Shown here: one piece after another, positions 32,565-45,400 of the stretch
How the letters are laid out: each line of letters opens with the position of its first letter
How positions within the stretch are numbered: position 1 is the stretch's first letter
Assembly: GCA_012934845.2 (NCBI GenBank)
Contig: WNNJ02002246.1
Location: 124,001-188,000 of the forward strand
DNA from: Pomphorhynchus laevis
Taxonomy: Eukaryota; Acanthocephala; Palaeacanthocephala; Echinorhynchida; Pomphorhynchidae
Direction: 5' to 3'
DNA length: 64,000 nucleotides
Notes under the pieces: generated by a model
Database searches by the model: none
Seen by the model: only the letters and a program-made list of their open reading frames with translations
What the model was told of the DNA's origin: nothing
Made by a program: the position numbers and the translations under genes

Positions 32565-35500
32565 TTACTTGCATGCTGAAATTAAATAAATAAATAAATA
32601 TTTTCTTAATAGTAAGATAACACAAGGCAACAGAACAGAACACAACACATCAGCCAGTACATTAGGCAACGTTCGATACAAAGCAGAACCATAAGGCTGC
32701 GACGAGGAAAGATTGGAGACCGTAGTTATTGTAGTAATTGGGAACTTGAAAAAATAGGGAATGACGGGGTGCAGCGATATATAGTTGGAGCGAGTGTTGT
32801 CTAAGAAAGGAAGGTTGATGAACGATGGGGGCGACAGCAAAGAGACGAAAAGTGACGAGAAGAAGGCGGAGTTAGATGTGGATGTGTGTGATAAACCAAC
32901 AGGGGCTTTATTATGCAATCTATAATACAATAACAATTAATAAGTTAGTCAGCTAATCTGTATTAAATGTACTACAATCATCCCCTCTGTAGAAATCCTT
33001 CAGATACTGTGGAGATCTTCGTACTCTTCTTGATCGTTCCATGTGATCGGTCCTCGTTGACTGTTCGAGTAACGACAACGTGTCACTACTGGTCGATGTG
33101 TTTTGTTCCTCCTCCGGTTCAGATCTGTTTGGCGGATTTACACGCTGATGAATGGTCGGGGATTAGTGGCGGTTGTGATACGTAACACGGCTCCATGATC
33201 TCTGGCGTAGCTTGGGCATTGTTTTCAGTACTTTGATTGATACCCTCGTCATCGATCTCGATTTCTGCCACAGGCCAGGGAGCCAAATCTCGTGTTAAAA
33301 CTGTAGATATGTGCCAACTACTAAGTCTAACCACCGCATAATTATGATTAGATTCCAGGAGTTCCGCGTGAGTTATATGCGGAATATATTTACTTCCGTC
33401 CCTCTGCATACGTCGGATAAGAATTGGTCCGGGTGATAATAACCACGACAGTAATGACTTTCCCGTTGATGATCCTCGGTCGTATGCAAACAGTCGCTCG
33501 TGAAGAGTTGAGTTAGTAGCAGTGCATAGTAGAGTCCGGAGTGAATTGAGAACTTCTGGTAGCACAGACTCCCATGATCCGATGGGCAACTTAGCATCAA
33601 TCGTGACCAACTGTACTGCACGCCAAATGGATCCATTCAAACGTTCACACTGTCCATTGCCTCTGTGATTGAATGCTGATGTATTGATTGTCACAATATT
33701 TAATGTAGATGCAAACTGCTTGAATTCCCCGGTCGGAATTGATCGACTTCGGTGTTCCAAACAGATAAAACACGCCATTCAAGGACGACATCGCTGATTC
33801 AGTCGACGTATTTTGACAGAGAAGCATCCATGGAAAGCGTGAATATTCATCTATCACTGTCAGAATGTATTTATTCTTAGTGGAACTAGGTAATGGACTC
33901 TTGAAGTCAATTAACAATCGCTCAAACGGCTTTGTAGATTTTATTAATGTTGCTATCGGGGTCGGTAGAATCTCAGTTTTACTAGCGCGCAAACTTGGCA
34001 ATTTTCACAAACCACACGGACATCGTCTAGCGAGAATGGTAAATTTTTTACCTTTATATAATGCAGCATTCGGTCTGCCCTGGATGGCGAGGGTCTCTAT
34101 GAAGTCTAACCAGCGAATTCAGTGGTTTTGCTATAGCTGAACAAGTCAAACGTGACAGAGCATCAGCTACCAGGTTTTCGCTTCCTAGGCGGTAGATAAT
34201 TTCAAATCGAAACTGCGAAAGTTCTAGTCTCCAGCGCTATATCTTCTCATTCTTAATCCTACTTGAATGTGAGGACATCATAAACGACACCGATCGTTAA
34301 TCTGTAATAATCTGGAACGGATGTCCCAACAGATAATGACGCCATTCCCGGATCGATTCAATGATAGCTAAAGTTTCTAATTCGATGGCCGGATATCGTT
34401 TCTATGCTTTAGATAGTACACGTGTGAAGAACGCGAATGGTCGACCACGTTGACTGAGTGTTGCAGAAATTGCAATTTTCGAGGCATCCGTCCCGACTTC
34501 GTACGGCAGTTCTTCGCTTATGCTTGAACGACAAGTTACCAGGAGATCCGATTTAATATCATTTAGGCTAGCCAATGCAGATTCACTCAATAGAAATTCT
34601 CGACATTCTGCGAATTTTCGAATTCTATCAGCAAAATGAGGTATCAATCAGCAATAGTAAGTTAAAAGTCCTAATATATGTTGATGACCATAAGTATCCA
34701 ATGGAGCTTGAAGCGCGATATGTGGAGCGAGTCTTTTGGGATCGGGTTTTACGATGCCTCCAGCTATGCATTGAATCATTACGCATATTGATTCGGATGC
34801 AAACGAGCTTTTCGACTCATTCATAGTTATATTGTATGCATGAGGCACTTTCAAGAAACGTTAAAGATTGCAGTTGTGTTCTTGTCTATCTTTACCAACA
34901 ACTATTACATTTCTAAATACGTAAACACTCCTTGTACATGTTTGTGTTGTATTAAAGAATTAATCACGCGTTGGAACACGGCTACTCCATTGGTTAGGGC
35001 AAGGGGAATTCGTTTATATTCGTATAACCCTCCTCTCGCTTTAAACGCCGTGTATTCTCGTTATGATTGGAGAATTGATATTTGGTTGTATGTGTCCTTC
35101 ATGTCCAGACATGTAAATCTTTGGTTATTTAAATTTTTGGTTAAAATCTTTGGTTATTTAAACTAACAATTGTCTAATAAATTATGATAAACCAACAGGG
35201 CTTTATTAGACAATCTATAATAAAATAACAATTAATAAGTTAGTCAGCTAATCTGTATTAAATGTACTACAATGTGGATGGTTGGCCAGGATAGTTAGGC
35301 AAGATGTGTGGATGTGTGGTCGAAGCGACGGAGACGTAGGAGCACTCGAACGGCGTTGTTGATAATGTGTTGTAGGGGTAGGATGATGAATTTTGGAGAA
35401 TTTGTGAAACGGATGAGGCAGTAATCGATCTTAGGGAAAAGAAGCGATGAAATATGAGACATACAAGAACGGAAGTCGATAAGGTAGTGGATACGGTGGA

Positions 35501-36315
35501 TGTCACGGATAATTAATTCGACGAAAGAACCTAATCACGGACGAAGTGTTAAAGGGAAAGGTGATCATCGAAATTGAAGCCTAAGAAAGTGAGATTGTGG
35601 ACTATGGGGATAATTGATGAGCAAAAGATACAGTGTGAGGAGATATGTTAAGTTGATGGGAAAGGATCCACATTATTCAGGACTTGTCGATGTTTGAACG
35701 AGCTGAAGATGGGAGAGACGTTTGTAGATAAAAGAAAGACAGTTCGAGGCAAATATGCCGATATCGTGTATGCGATTGGCGGATGCTTGAACATGGATGA
35801 GTATGTGATCGGCGTATTGCATGATGTAAACTAGTAAGGTTTGGTAAACGGAGAGAGATCTCCAAGCAGAAGAGAGAAAAGCAGGGGACCTAACATTGAA
35901 CTTTGTGGGAACCCGCAGAAAATAGGGATGGGAGGGTAGGATGATGAATTTAAAATCGTGAAAAGAAAGGCCGGATAGATATGAGTCAAACCATGCTACG
36001 AAGGAGGAAGAAAACCGTAATTATAACGAAGGCGAGACAGAAGGATGGAGTGGTCGACAATTTGGAAGGCGGAGGAGAGATGGAGGGAGATGAGAACACT
36101 ATATAGAGCCTTGTCATGAGAAATGAGCTGGTTGTTGTAAACACTCAATCAATCGATTTCAGTTGAGTGATTATAGCGGAAAGCGGATTGGAGAATAGGA
36201 TACAGATTGGATGAAGAGAGATAAACGTTGATCTGTATAAAGATACGGTGTTCTTAGAGCATAGAAAGAGTAGGGAGAAGTGAAATGGGGGCGATAGCTT
36301 AAAGGATAGGCGGTG
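32565..36315 (-). mobile_element. LINE-B, 3' part of the LINE-A family, split by a gypsy insertion
   Basis: The two parts 32565-32886 and 35272-36315 are collinear with the 3' 1.4 kb of LINE-A read on the minus strand; the right part covers the reverse transcriptase and the left part the C-terminal region and 3' end with an AAATAAAT-type tail. The copy is 5'-truncated near 36315, at the point matching about 3610 in LINE-A, as usual for target-primed reverse transcription. A gypsy element separates the parts. The frame is broken and more decayed than in LINE-D. Its right edge meets the left edge of composite repeat R1. Confidence 0.82.
32887..35271 (-). mobile_element. Ty3/gypsy LTR element, broken, nested in LINE-B
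   Basis: A fossil LTR element of 2.4 kb. The ends carry 90-bp direct repeats (32887-32976 and 35183-35271) that begin and end with TG/CA in the element's own sense and contain AATAAA. The target LINE sequence ATGTG is duplicated on both sides (32882-32886 and 35272-35276). Inside, on the minus strand, remains of reverse transcriptase, RNase H (DASKIAISATLSQ) and integrase (IDEYSRFPW, HRGNGQCERLNGS) follow in the Ty3/gypsy order; no gag is recognisable. It is much shorter than a full element and clearly broken in several places. The two LTRs differ at about 4-5% of sites, so the insertion is moderately old and younger than LINE-B. Confidence 0.85.
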
Positions 36316-36332
36316 CTGACCTATGTTCAAAA

Positions 36333-38660
36333 TACCTTTATGATATTATTAATGTTATTAATAATCTTGTATTATTAGTCTTGCTTCTATTGTTAACGAT
36401 TTTTCTTATGTCTTATCATTTGCCTGAACTTTTCTACTTTACATTTATACATCCTCAGCAAATATTAATCGCATTAAATTTTCCTTTAGCGGGAAATGAA
36501 GTTGTCACTGTAGACCTTGGACATCAATATTTGAACTTCATATTTCCCTTTGTAAAATAAAAAGCAACCATCAAAACAATATCCCATGAATACTACATAA
36601 TCTGTTAACAATGATAAATTAGCTGTTTAATCATCAACATCAAATCATGAATTTCGTCTTCGGTTTTAGATACTAGCTCTTCTATGTCGAAATTCTCACA
36701 AATCATTTACATCTAATGTTCCTTAATCCAACCGTGTTTCCAAAACTTCATCCGAAATAAGCGGTATTATTTCGCCAATGCACTCGTCAAATTATTCTTA
36801 TCCAACTCGTAGTCTAAATTTGTCTGCAATAGAATATTTAAGCTTACTTGGATCAATTTTACAGATTCCCAACGTCAACGACAACTTTTCCCTCACGTCG
36901 AGGTACTCGACTCCTCTTCCGTTAAAAACTGTCTCGATGCTGATGTCTCTGTGTTGCGATGTCTCCTTTTCATAATCCTACTTGTAGTAATTCATATATC
37001 TTTAATGACACCTCTCCTATTTCTACACATCGTCATACATCAAGCGTTTCTTCTTCCCACTCGGCTCGTCATCCACTCTTACCAAATTTGAAATATATCA
37101 TGGGATGTTTTCCAACTAACGTATTGAAATCTTACAGTCACTCATTTTTATCTTATTTGTGCAATGTTTTCAATTCGTCAATTCCTCGTTCATAATATCC
37201 TGATTATTTTAAACTCTTAATATATATTCAGCCATTGATGTTATTGGCCATCAAATTGTTCTCGATTGATCATAAAATTCGTTTCACTTCGTTATCGATA
37301 CGGTTTTAATCGGGTGTTATCAAATGTCACCCAGGTACGCCTTTGGGGTACCTAAGCTATCTCGGGATTGGTCTTCTTTTCAAAAGGACGTCCCCCAGAG
37401 CAAAGACTAAGGTTCCTGAAGCTCCTTGTCTCTAGTTTACCCAGCATAGGCCGTTCCGATTGGATTCTTCTGGAGGAGAAACACCCCGGGTGGTTCAGTC
37501 GGAGAGAGGCGTGTTGGATAGGTTGGGGGCTCAGATCCCCATGGATTTGAGGCCATAATTCTTGAAGAAAACGGGCTGCAGTTGAAGAATGGCAATCATC
37601 TATGAAAAAGATTTGATGAAGATTTAGACTGTAACTGTCGTTTTGTATTTATTCTATTTATCCTGCATGCTTATTTATTTATTAATAAAATCTATTATTA
37701 TTAAATTTGTCCTTTTTGTATTTAACTCATAGATTATTTATACTTAAATATAATTTACTTTTTCATCTATTTATCAAATCACTTATGACGTACCTCAAAG
37801 TTTTGTTCTCAACTCTGCTCTTTACACCTGTTGGTGACCTAACACATATAACATCTCAGAATGGTTTTCGTTTAATTCAATATGAATATGACATCGAACT
37901 GTATGCAGACTGTGATCCTTAGTCCGTGAATGACCCCACAAACACAGTTTATTACTGCTTAAATCATCTCTACAGGCTTTTGAAGTGATTATGTTTTATA
38001 ATATGAAATAATATAACGTGGAGAATATCTAATTCTTTGTCTGATCTGAACATTTTAAACATTTAATTTTCACGACGTAAACCACTAAATACTCTTTGAG
38101 TGTTACTGCATCATTGACATTTGTTCAATTAAAAAATCTTTACTTATATTTTTACAAAACTCAAATTTATATTTTTATTTTAGTTGGCTTGTAAATGACA
38201 GATATTCGGATTTGTTACTTTAAAAATCTTCTTTTCTTTATATATTTAAAGGGACATGTTATTTATTGATAAATTTTAATAAATTTATTTACTGAATCGT
38301 ATTTAGAAACTGGATCATCTAGAATTCATAAAATACATAATGTTTATTTCTTAAATCATCTCTACAGGCTTTTGAAGTGACTATGTTTTATTATAAATAT
38401 TAAGAATATAATTTTATGTGGAGAACTTCTCATTCTTTGTATGGACAAAACATTTTAATATCTTTAAAATAGTTTGATCAGAATTTTTATATCTTCAGCA
38501 ATTTTAATGTCATTGACCATCAAATTCTTCGATTAAAAAATAAAAATCTTTACTCTTATATTTTTACAGAACTCGAATTTATAAATATTGACATTTTAGT
38601 GGACTTGTAAGTGATAGAGCGTAATATTTGTTACTTCAAAAATATTTTTCTTCTTTTTAT
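36333..38660 (+). repeat. Composite repeat R1 (direct copy of R2 at 45.7 kb)
   Basis: From the phrase AAAATACCTTTATGATATTA on, this region is nearly identical to 45658-47745, apart from a block at 37757-38105 missing in R2 and a microsatellite gained in R2. It contains LINE reverse-transcriptase scraps (VIGHQI/VIDHQI-type block A near 37230, 38110 and 38507; a VPQ-SVLN block and YADC near 37790-37920), a SINE-like head at 37.49 kb, and a tandem duplication with a period of about 390-398 nt (37964 to 38354; 38109 to 38507). Confidence 0.8.
37484..37700 (+). repeat. SINE-like repeat, copy 2 (inside R1)
   Basis: A-box-like TGGTTCAGTCGG lies at 37491-37502 and a T-arm-like hairpin GGGG(G)-CTCAGAT-CCCC at 37525-37540. 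About 120 nt later comes a tail built of TTATTTATTTATTAATAAAATC and TATTATTATTAAA, like the short repeats that end many SINEs. The spacing between the boxes (start to start about 36 nt) suits a pol III promoter. It is not a functional tRNA, because no full acceptor stem pairs. Confidence 0.55.
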
Positions 38661-40494
38661 CTTTATTTGACGGAACTATAATACACTTTTATATTTAGAG
38701 TTTATCAAAAACACTGGATTTGTCCAAATATGAAATTTAAATATTTCAGCAACTACTGCTTTTGAAATATTCTTCGTGAACAAGTATTTTTGTTCATTAA
38801 GATGACATTAGCACTCGTTGAAAAATCATGGAAAACTTTACATCATATACAAACAAATTGAAAATTAGATTATATTTTACCTAAAATTTACTTTCTGCAT
38901 ATTAACCAATCGTAACCTTATAATACATGCATTCTCAGAATCATTTACGAATAATGTATTGTTCAGTTTTATTTTGAAATCAATATACACGGTCATTGAA
39001 ATCTTACATGCATCGGTACCTATCAACAATCGCACAACATTACGAGCGATTCGGTATTGTTATTAAACTTGATTGACAAAAGTATTTAAACCTAGAATTA
39101 AATCAATTGAACTCAATATAATAGCAAAATATATTAGCGAAAATTTAAAATCAAAAGAATATTAACTCCTTTATTATTAGGAATTATTAATTTTTGTTTA
39201 TGAAAATAACATCAATACTTGCTGAAATACTGTGAAAAAACTTTTTATTTTATATTATTTTTTATAATAATGAAGGTCGTTAAAAATTTCCCCTCTTAGC
39301 TCTTATATTCTTAAGAATATAGAAATTTTCTTTGTTATTTCACCAAGAATATTTCTGTTATGCAAACAAGATGAATTTTGGTTATATATATTTATATTTA
39401 TATAAATATATTTTTATATTTATATTTATTTTGATAAATTTATACATGAAGAAAACAGTACTTGCCGAAATATACTAAGAAATTTACTCTTACAAAGATA
39501 AAAATCCAGCTAATTCGCTTTTAAAAAAATAGGACAATATATTACTTATAATTTAAATATTACATACATTGTCTAATTGTAACTTGTACGAAAATGTACT
39601 TCGGATCATGGGCAAATAGTGCATTATCCACTTCTATTTTGGATTTGATATGCACGCGAACATATAAACTTACTAGCCTAGTTATCTCCAAACGATCATA
39701 CTGCATTACAAGCGAGCCGAGCTCGCCATTAAACTTAATTTAAACGCGAAAATTAAATCAAATAAATTCGAGTATTATGCCAAAATTCGATTGCACTTCA
39801 TGGATATCATATAATTATTGTTGTCACGTTTAGTTTAAAATAAAATTTTATTTTATTAAATATAATTTTAAATTGCATTTCCAAACTTAATTTTCTTCTC
39901 AGTTATAGAATTGGAAAGATTTTTAGAAGTTATCTCAGATAGTATCTTTCTCCGATACAAGGATAGTTCTTTTCAAGATTAATCCATAAACGAAGACCAC
40001 ATAAAAACAAAAGCAGCTTGTTAATATCAGACAAACGGATCTTTGTTTATATTCAATAATGACTGCTTTAATATACAGGAAATCAAATTTATTTTTCTAC
40101 ATATTAAATATATTATATTCTTATTTTCAATGCTTTCTTATCCAGTTATATATATTTCGATACCAGATTGAACCAACATTAATACGGTCAATAATAAATA
40201 ATCATGATCAATTATTAAATATTTCAAATTTTGCAAGTAGCAAAGCATGAAAAAATGTGAGATATTTAATAACCACAATTCGTTATTAATGATTATCTGG
40301 TATCATAATATTAAAGCAAATCAATTTTTGTTTGGAAATGGCCTTCGTGAAATTGAGGTCTCTGGAAGAACTCAAGTTTAGAAAAATAATAAAGTCAGTT
40401 TATTCTTTATTATACAAAAACCTAAAGCACATTAAAAAATAGAGTAAAATCTTTTATCTAAGGATTATATTTACAATGCACTAAAATGTTACTG
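38661..40494. other. AT-rich region; no gene seen
   Basis: No open frame of note occurs. Some phrases resemble decayed parts of R1, such as TTAAGATGACATTA... lines and short repeats, but I cannot outline an element. The last 200 nt are probably the 3' untranslated part of the zinc-finger gene that ends at 40495. Confidence 0.45.
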
Positions 40495-41979
40495 TTAAGT
40501 TTGATCATCAAATACGCAATTCTTGAACAGTTCATTGAAATTAGCAGGTTCATTTATGTACCAGAAAATTGATTTAGCTGAATACTTAGTATTCTGGATT
40601 AATTTTCTACAATCGTCTGAGCTCACATCCGCAAGCTGACAATTTGGACGATCTTCAAATATACCCAACTCATCACAATGTTTATCCTCATGATTGATAG
40701 CATTTAAACATCTAACAGCACGAAGGTAATTACAACACTTTATAGCGCAAGCAAGTTCCAGTATTTCGTGTGTGGTTAGAACTGCAAGTTGGCTTGTTCT
40801 TTGAAGAGCTTGTTGCAATGTATGAACACATATACCTGGTTCATATTGAATCCAACTACATAACAAACTACATAGTGTATGCAGTGACCGTGTGTTAACT
40901 TCGTTATTGACAAAACACCAAGGCTTTACATGTTCAGACGGTGTATTTGAGATTTCATCAATAAGTGATGTAACTTTTATAGGATGCCACGTAAACTGCT
41001 TAGGAAGTGTGTAGATATTGGACAACACAATATCTGATTCAGATGTGAAGTCAGTGCAAACTTTTGTTTTCGAAGTCTTGTCACTACTGGACTTTGAAGG
41101 GCGTATTATTACATTCTGGTGAAATGTCTGCATGTGTATTTTCAAATTGTTCATTGAACTGAAATACTTTTTGCAGCGATGGCAATAATGGTCTCCTTCT
41201 AACAGTGCAACACTTATCTCGTTACGTAACATTTTGTCGGCTTTTTGCCCTCCCCTCGTATTCAAATCATTAGAACAGAACTTTGATTCTTTTGATCTTC
41301 CTAATTCTTGACACTTTGTTAATAACGCATTGACAAAATCGATTGAACTAATTTGCTTAGTAGCCAACCGGTCCAAATCATCACGTAGATCAAGTGAATA
41401 TATACGATCAGGGCATCTCACAAGTTTCGTGCTATCATTCTTATTTCTATTAATGTTGCTGTCATCGGTACTGCAATTGCTATTAAGAGTTATCAGCTTT
41501 TTCGTGTTCCATTTCGCTTCATCTTCCTTGCTTAAACGTTCTGGGCACGCACATATCCGAAGCAATATCTTTTCCATAGTCATGCGGATGTCCCAACCGA
41601 ATAGTTCCCGTGTGGATAGACTCAACAACTGTTGATGGCGTCGGTCTTCTGCAGTTTGGTAAGGCGTTTCAACAATTAATCCCCGATTACAGCATAACAT
41701 GCGTACCAGATTGTTACCATAATCAAAATTACGTAAAGCTGACCAAATATCACTGCGGCTCGGGTCCTCTGGCAAATTACTATATTCGTCGTCATCAAAT
41801 TTAGCAGAATTTGATGTATACAATGGTCCAAACATAAGTTGATCTATTTGACGCATACTTAGGCGAATAAGTCGCAATGTTAATAAACCACGGTCATCAT
41901 GCAGTGAATTTACATGAACAATTCTTCTTGACTTAGGATAACCCGAATGCGGTTGGTCGATTACGAAGAATTTAAACAA
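40495..41979 (-). CDS. Exon of an unrecognised single C2H2 zinc-finger protein
   Basis: An open frame of 494 codons ends with a stop at 40495. It has no in-frame ATG at its left-most codon (the first is at 41856), so it is probably the terminal exon of a spliced gene whose acceptor lies near the 5' end of the frame. One classical C2H2 finger is visible (C266, C269, H282, H287; YCHRCKKYF...HMQTFH, plus-strand about 41110-41186). The regions before (acidic and rich in LRLIRLS, RNFDYGNNLVRMLCC) and after (AVLTTHEILELACAIKCC) look folded and alpha-helical, but I do not recognise a family. Codon use is normal and there is no internal stop, so this is very likely a live host gene. It is on the same strand as, and just downstream of, the AT-hook gene; joint splicing cannot be excluded. 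Confidence 0.7.
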   Translation of the reverse strand: MFKFFVIDQPHSGYPKSRRIVHVNSLHDDRGLLTLRLIRLSMRQIDQLMFGPLYTSNSAKFDDDEYSNLPEDPSRSDIWSALRNFDYGNNLVRMLCCNRGLIVETPYQTAEDRRHQQLLSLSTRELFGWDIRMTMEKILLRICACPERLSKEDEAKWNTKKLITLNSNCSTDDSNINRNKNDSTKLVRCPDRIYSLDLRDDLDRLATKQISSIDFVNALLTKCQELGRSKESKFCSNDLNTRGGQKADKMLRNEISVALLEGDHYCHRCKKYFSSMNNLKIHMQTFHQNVIIRPSKSSSDKTSKTKVCTDFTSESDIVLSNIYTLPKQFTWHPIKVTSLIDEISNTPSEHVKPWCFVNNEVNTRSLHTLCSLLCSWIQYEPGICVHTLQQALQRTSQLAVLTTHEILELACAIKCCNYLRAVRCLNAINHEDKHCDELGIFEDRPNCQLADVSSDDCRKLIQNTKYSAKSIFWYINEPANFNELFKNCVFDDQT

Positions 41980-42160
41980 TCAAATACCGTCGAAAATGCA
42001 ATATATTAATGAAAAACTTACAGATATCAAAAATCACAAACCAAATTTTATACTAAAACGAATCGTAATTGATATTTACCTTATCTATTACCGAAATATC
42101 TCTAAAAGGACATTTCTTGTTCCATAACCGGGATGCTTACCCCGTATAAACATTTTAAAC

Positions 42161-42289
42161 CTGAGTGTTTATCTTATATACACCTCGGTTACATCTCCGG
42201 TCATAAACAGACAAGAACGATAGCTCCTCTCTTTGCTTAAGATTTAAACACTCATAACCGGATGTTTCACCAGGTGGTACATCACTTAA
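42161..42289 (-). CDS. Candidate upstream exon of the zinc-finger gene
   Basis: After a good acceptor (TATAGTTTCAG) the minus strand is open for exactly 43 codons (start LSDVPPGETSGYECLNL, then KQREELSFLSVYDRRC) up to a possible donor CAG|GTTTAA. The composition is far less AT-rich than the flanks, which supports coding. A continuation, KCPFRDISVIDK followed by GTAAAT, lies 45 nt further on and in frame. I could not connect these pieces with confident splice sites to the 40.5-42.0 kb exon, so this remains tentative. Confidence 0.3.
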
Positions 42290-42408
42290 CTGAAACTATA
42301 AATTTTATATTCAAACAATCATATTAAGTGATTATTTCAAATAATTATATTAGGTGATTATCTCAATTAATCAAATTATCATATTAGATGATTAATATTG
42401 ATAGATTT

Positions 42409-45400
42409 TCAACGGTATTGGATTATTTTTGGATCGAAATTAGTCTCAAAATATGAATCAATTTTAATATCATCAGGTGTTATGAGTGCTCGTTTTTCTG
42501 GTTTTCGCTTAAACGACATATATTTTCCATTGTAAACATCACTTGTAGATATGATCTCTGTAAAAGATGTTTTATCATCCTCGCCACTTAACGTCTGTTT
42601 AGTAAATAAAGATTTTCTGGGACGTCCGCGAGGATTCTTAATCGGAGGAAAGCATTTTTCTTCGGTTTGTTGTTTACGTGGACGGCCTCTGGGTCTCTTT
42701 TGACCTTTATTTTCATCGATAAAAATAGATGTACACAATTTAGATATGTCAGTATATTTGTTGCGTCGATAGGTACGTCGATTTGTCTGCTTTGTATCAA
42801 AATTTATGTGTCTTTTACAGGGAGACCAATCATCGTCATCGGAATGACGAAAAGTATCTAAACATAAACAATACACTCTAAAAATATATATTTTTTAATT
42901 TCTAAGTTTATAAAATTCGGCATCTATTTTGATTAAACGGACTTGCAAAAGCTGACATTTTATCTTTAGCCACTTTAATAAATATTTGTTATTTGGTTAA
43001 ATTTCAGAATTATAGGCTTCAAATGTTAACAGCTTTTCAACTGATCCATAATACCTATCATTTTAAATTCAAATGATAATAACTTAATAAGTTTAAATGC
43101 ATTTATCATCTAAATTCATTAAATTTAAATTTACAATTTAAATTTAGATGATAGCTATTAAATCTTTAGTGACTAATGCCAAATTTAATGATTATTTATA
43201 ATTTGTTTTAAAATTTTAGAATTATAGGCTACAAATGTTCATTGCTTTTCTGTGGATCCATAATTCTTCTGCTTTTATATTCAGATATAGAAGAATACGA
43301 CATTTCTGTATACAATATTTCTGTATACGATAATATTAGTTGTTGATACCGGTCATTACAGTGGGTTTTCATTTTACATTGCAAATTCATACTTTGAACT
43401 GGGCAACCCCTTGTTCGACTCAGTAACTGTACCTATCTGCTGGTTGAGATAATAAGATACATGGCTGGTTATCTCACTTACCGTTATGTTCCAGGTATTA
43501 CTTGTACTTGTAAACTGCTAGATCTACCTCGCTTGCACTCATCGATACCATTATATTTATCGTACATTGCCTTAAGAGCTTCTACATAAGAAGCTTCCAC
43601 AATTCTCGTAACTTCTACGAAGAAAGTAAAGCGTCCAATAATTACCTTTAATTTGTCAAATTTCAATGCCAAAGCACGACGGATTTGTGCTTTGGAATTG
43701 GACTTGGTACATACCGGCACAGCGTGGTGTGTATCTTGCAATATTTTTGAGGTTGCACACCAAGTTTAGATATCATTTGTGAAGTATGCAGTTCAGTGCA
43801 GTATTTGTTACTGCGGAAATCAATACTTTCGATTTTATTATAATAAAATCATACTAATTTATGGTCAAACTCATATATTTACATTTTCAAAATACAAAAT
43901 ATTCTCTTCAAGATAATATCTAAGAATTCGTTTGCCGTTTAGCACTTAACATAACCCAGCGTAGATGGTATCCAGCTAAGTATAATTACATAATATGACC
44001 CACAATTTTATACTAGCAATTAATAGTTCAAAATCAGCCTTCAATGGATGCACCGTTTAAAGCTTAGATTAACTATAAGGTCTTCTGTATTTGCTTTTGT
44101 TTGCAGATCTTAAAATAAACACCAAATATCATTGGAAATAATTTATTGTTATATTGACCTACAGTCATACGCTTTAGATAACTACAAGCTGGGCAAATAC
44201 AATCTGCCACATAATAGTACTCCATCAATTTGTAGCCTACATAAAATAGTTATGGTTCAACAGGAAGAACTTGAGACCATTTTATTTTGCAAATTGAGCT
44301 CAAATTAGTTTCGCTATGATTTGTAAATTTTTAGTTATAACACATTCATTGAGCTGCAAAAAATGTTATTTCGTTGCAAGTCCATATTCTCTATATGGAT
44401 ATTTAGTTGTCGATAATTTTGTTGGTAAAAATAATATCGTATAGATAACTATCCGTCGATCGTAAAATTAAAGGATCGTGTTATGAAACAAACTGCATGA
44501 TTACCAACAGTGCATGAGTAGCTACACTTAATCTGAATCCAAGACTGTATGTATCATATTGCCCCTCGACATGTGGATTCAATGCGAATTTGCAAGTAGT
44601 TCTTAATAGATTGATGAGAGATAATATCTAGCCCAACCTTCATGGCTTTTTCATTGTCGATTTCTATTTAGGGTCGAAATAGCTTGCACACTTGTATAAC
44701 TCTTCGAAATGAAGAAAAGTAAGGTGAAATTCAATTGATTAAATTCAAAATTCAATTGATTAAATCGACAGTATATTGTAACAATTATCTGCATCCTACT
44801 ATAGTTTAAATCAAAGTTTAATTTATAAATGTGTTTACTCGTCACTGAAAAGTTATTTACGTTGGTCTAATGACTAATAGGGGGTGTATTTGAACATCAA
44901 ACTATGTTTATGCATATTAACAGAAACTAAAAAACTAATGTTGACCCATATTTTTAAATCTAAAATTGAGGAGCAGGATTAATCAAAATACTATATCATC
45001 TTTATATTTCGATAGCAGTTGATGGCATCATCAGAAAAAAGCGAAAAATTTGGTCATCTATTATTGAGGAAATTGAAGGTAATTTGTTTGTAACAATTCA
45101 GATGAATCGTTCTTTTAATATTATTGATATAAATCGATGCAAACAAACTTGACTGCTAAAAGTCTTTCTTTGCACCCAACAGTCGAAGGTATCTCTTTTA
45201 AAGACGAGAAATGGATTTCTTTCTGAAAGTCGTTTGTTGAAGCGTTTGTTGAAGTCGTTAGTTGAACAGTCACTTTTAAATGTTATCCGATATTTCTATG
45301 GTAATGCTAGGACACCATTGTCATTAACGATTATTAAGGCAATATCTATTGCATTAATAAAGTAAACTTAATAAAACTATGGGTACATTTTATTACACTT

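Noticed and set aside
37491-37540. A real tRNA gene
   Set aside because: The A-box-like and T-arm-like parts are present but no 7-bp acceptor stem or proper anticodon arm can be formed; a tRNA-derived repeat fits better.
43484-43741. C-terminus of a diacylglycerol acyltransferase
   Set aside because: Only about a dozen residues look alike and the upstream sequence does not fit the family.
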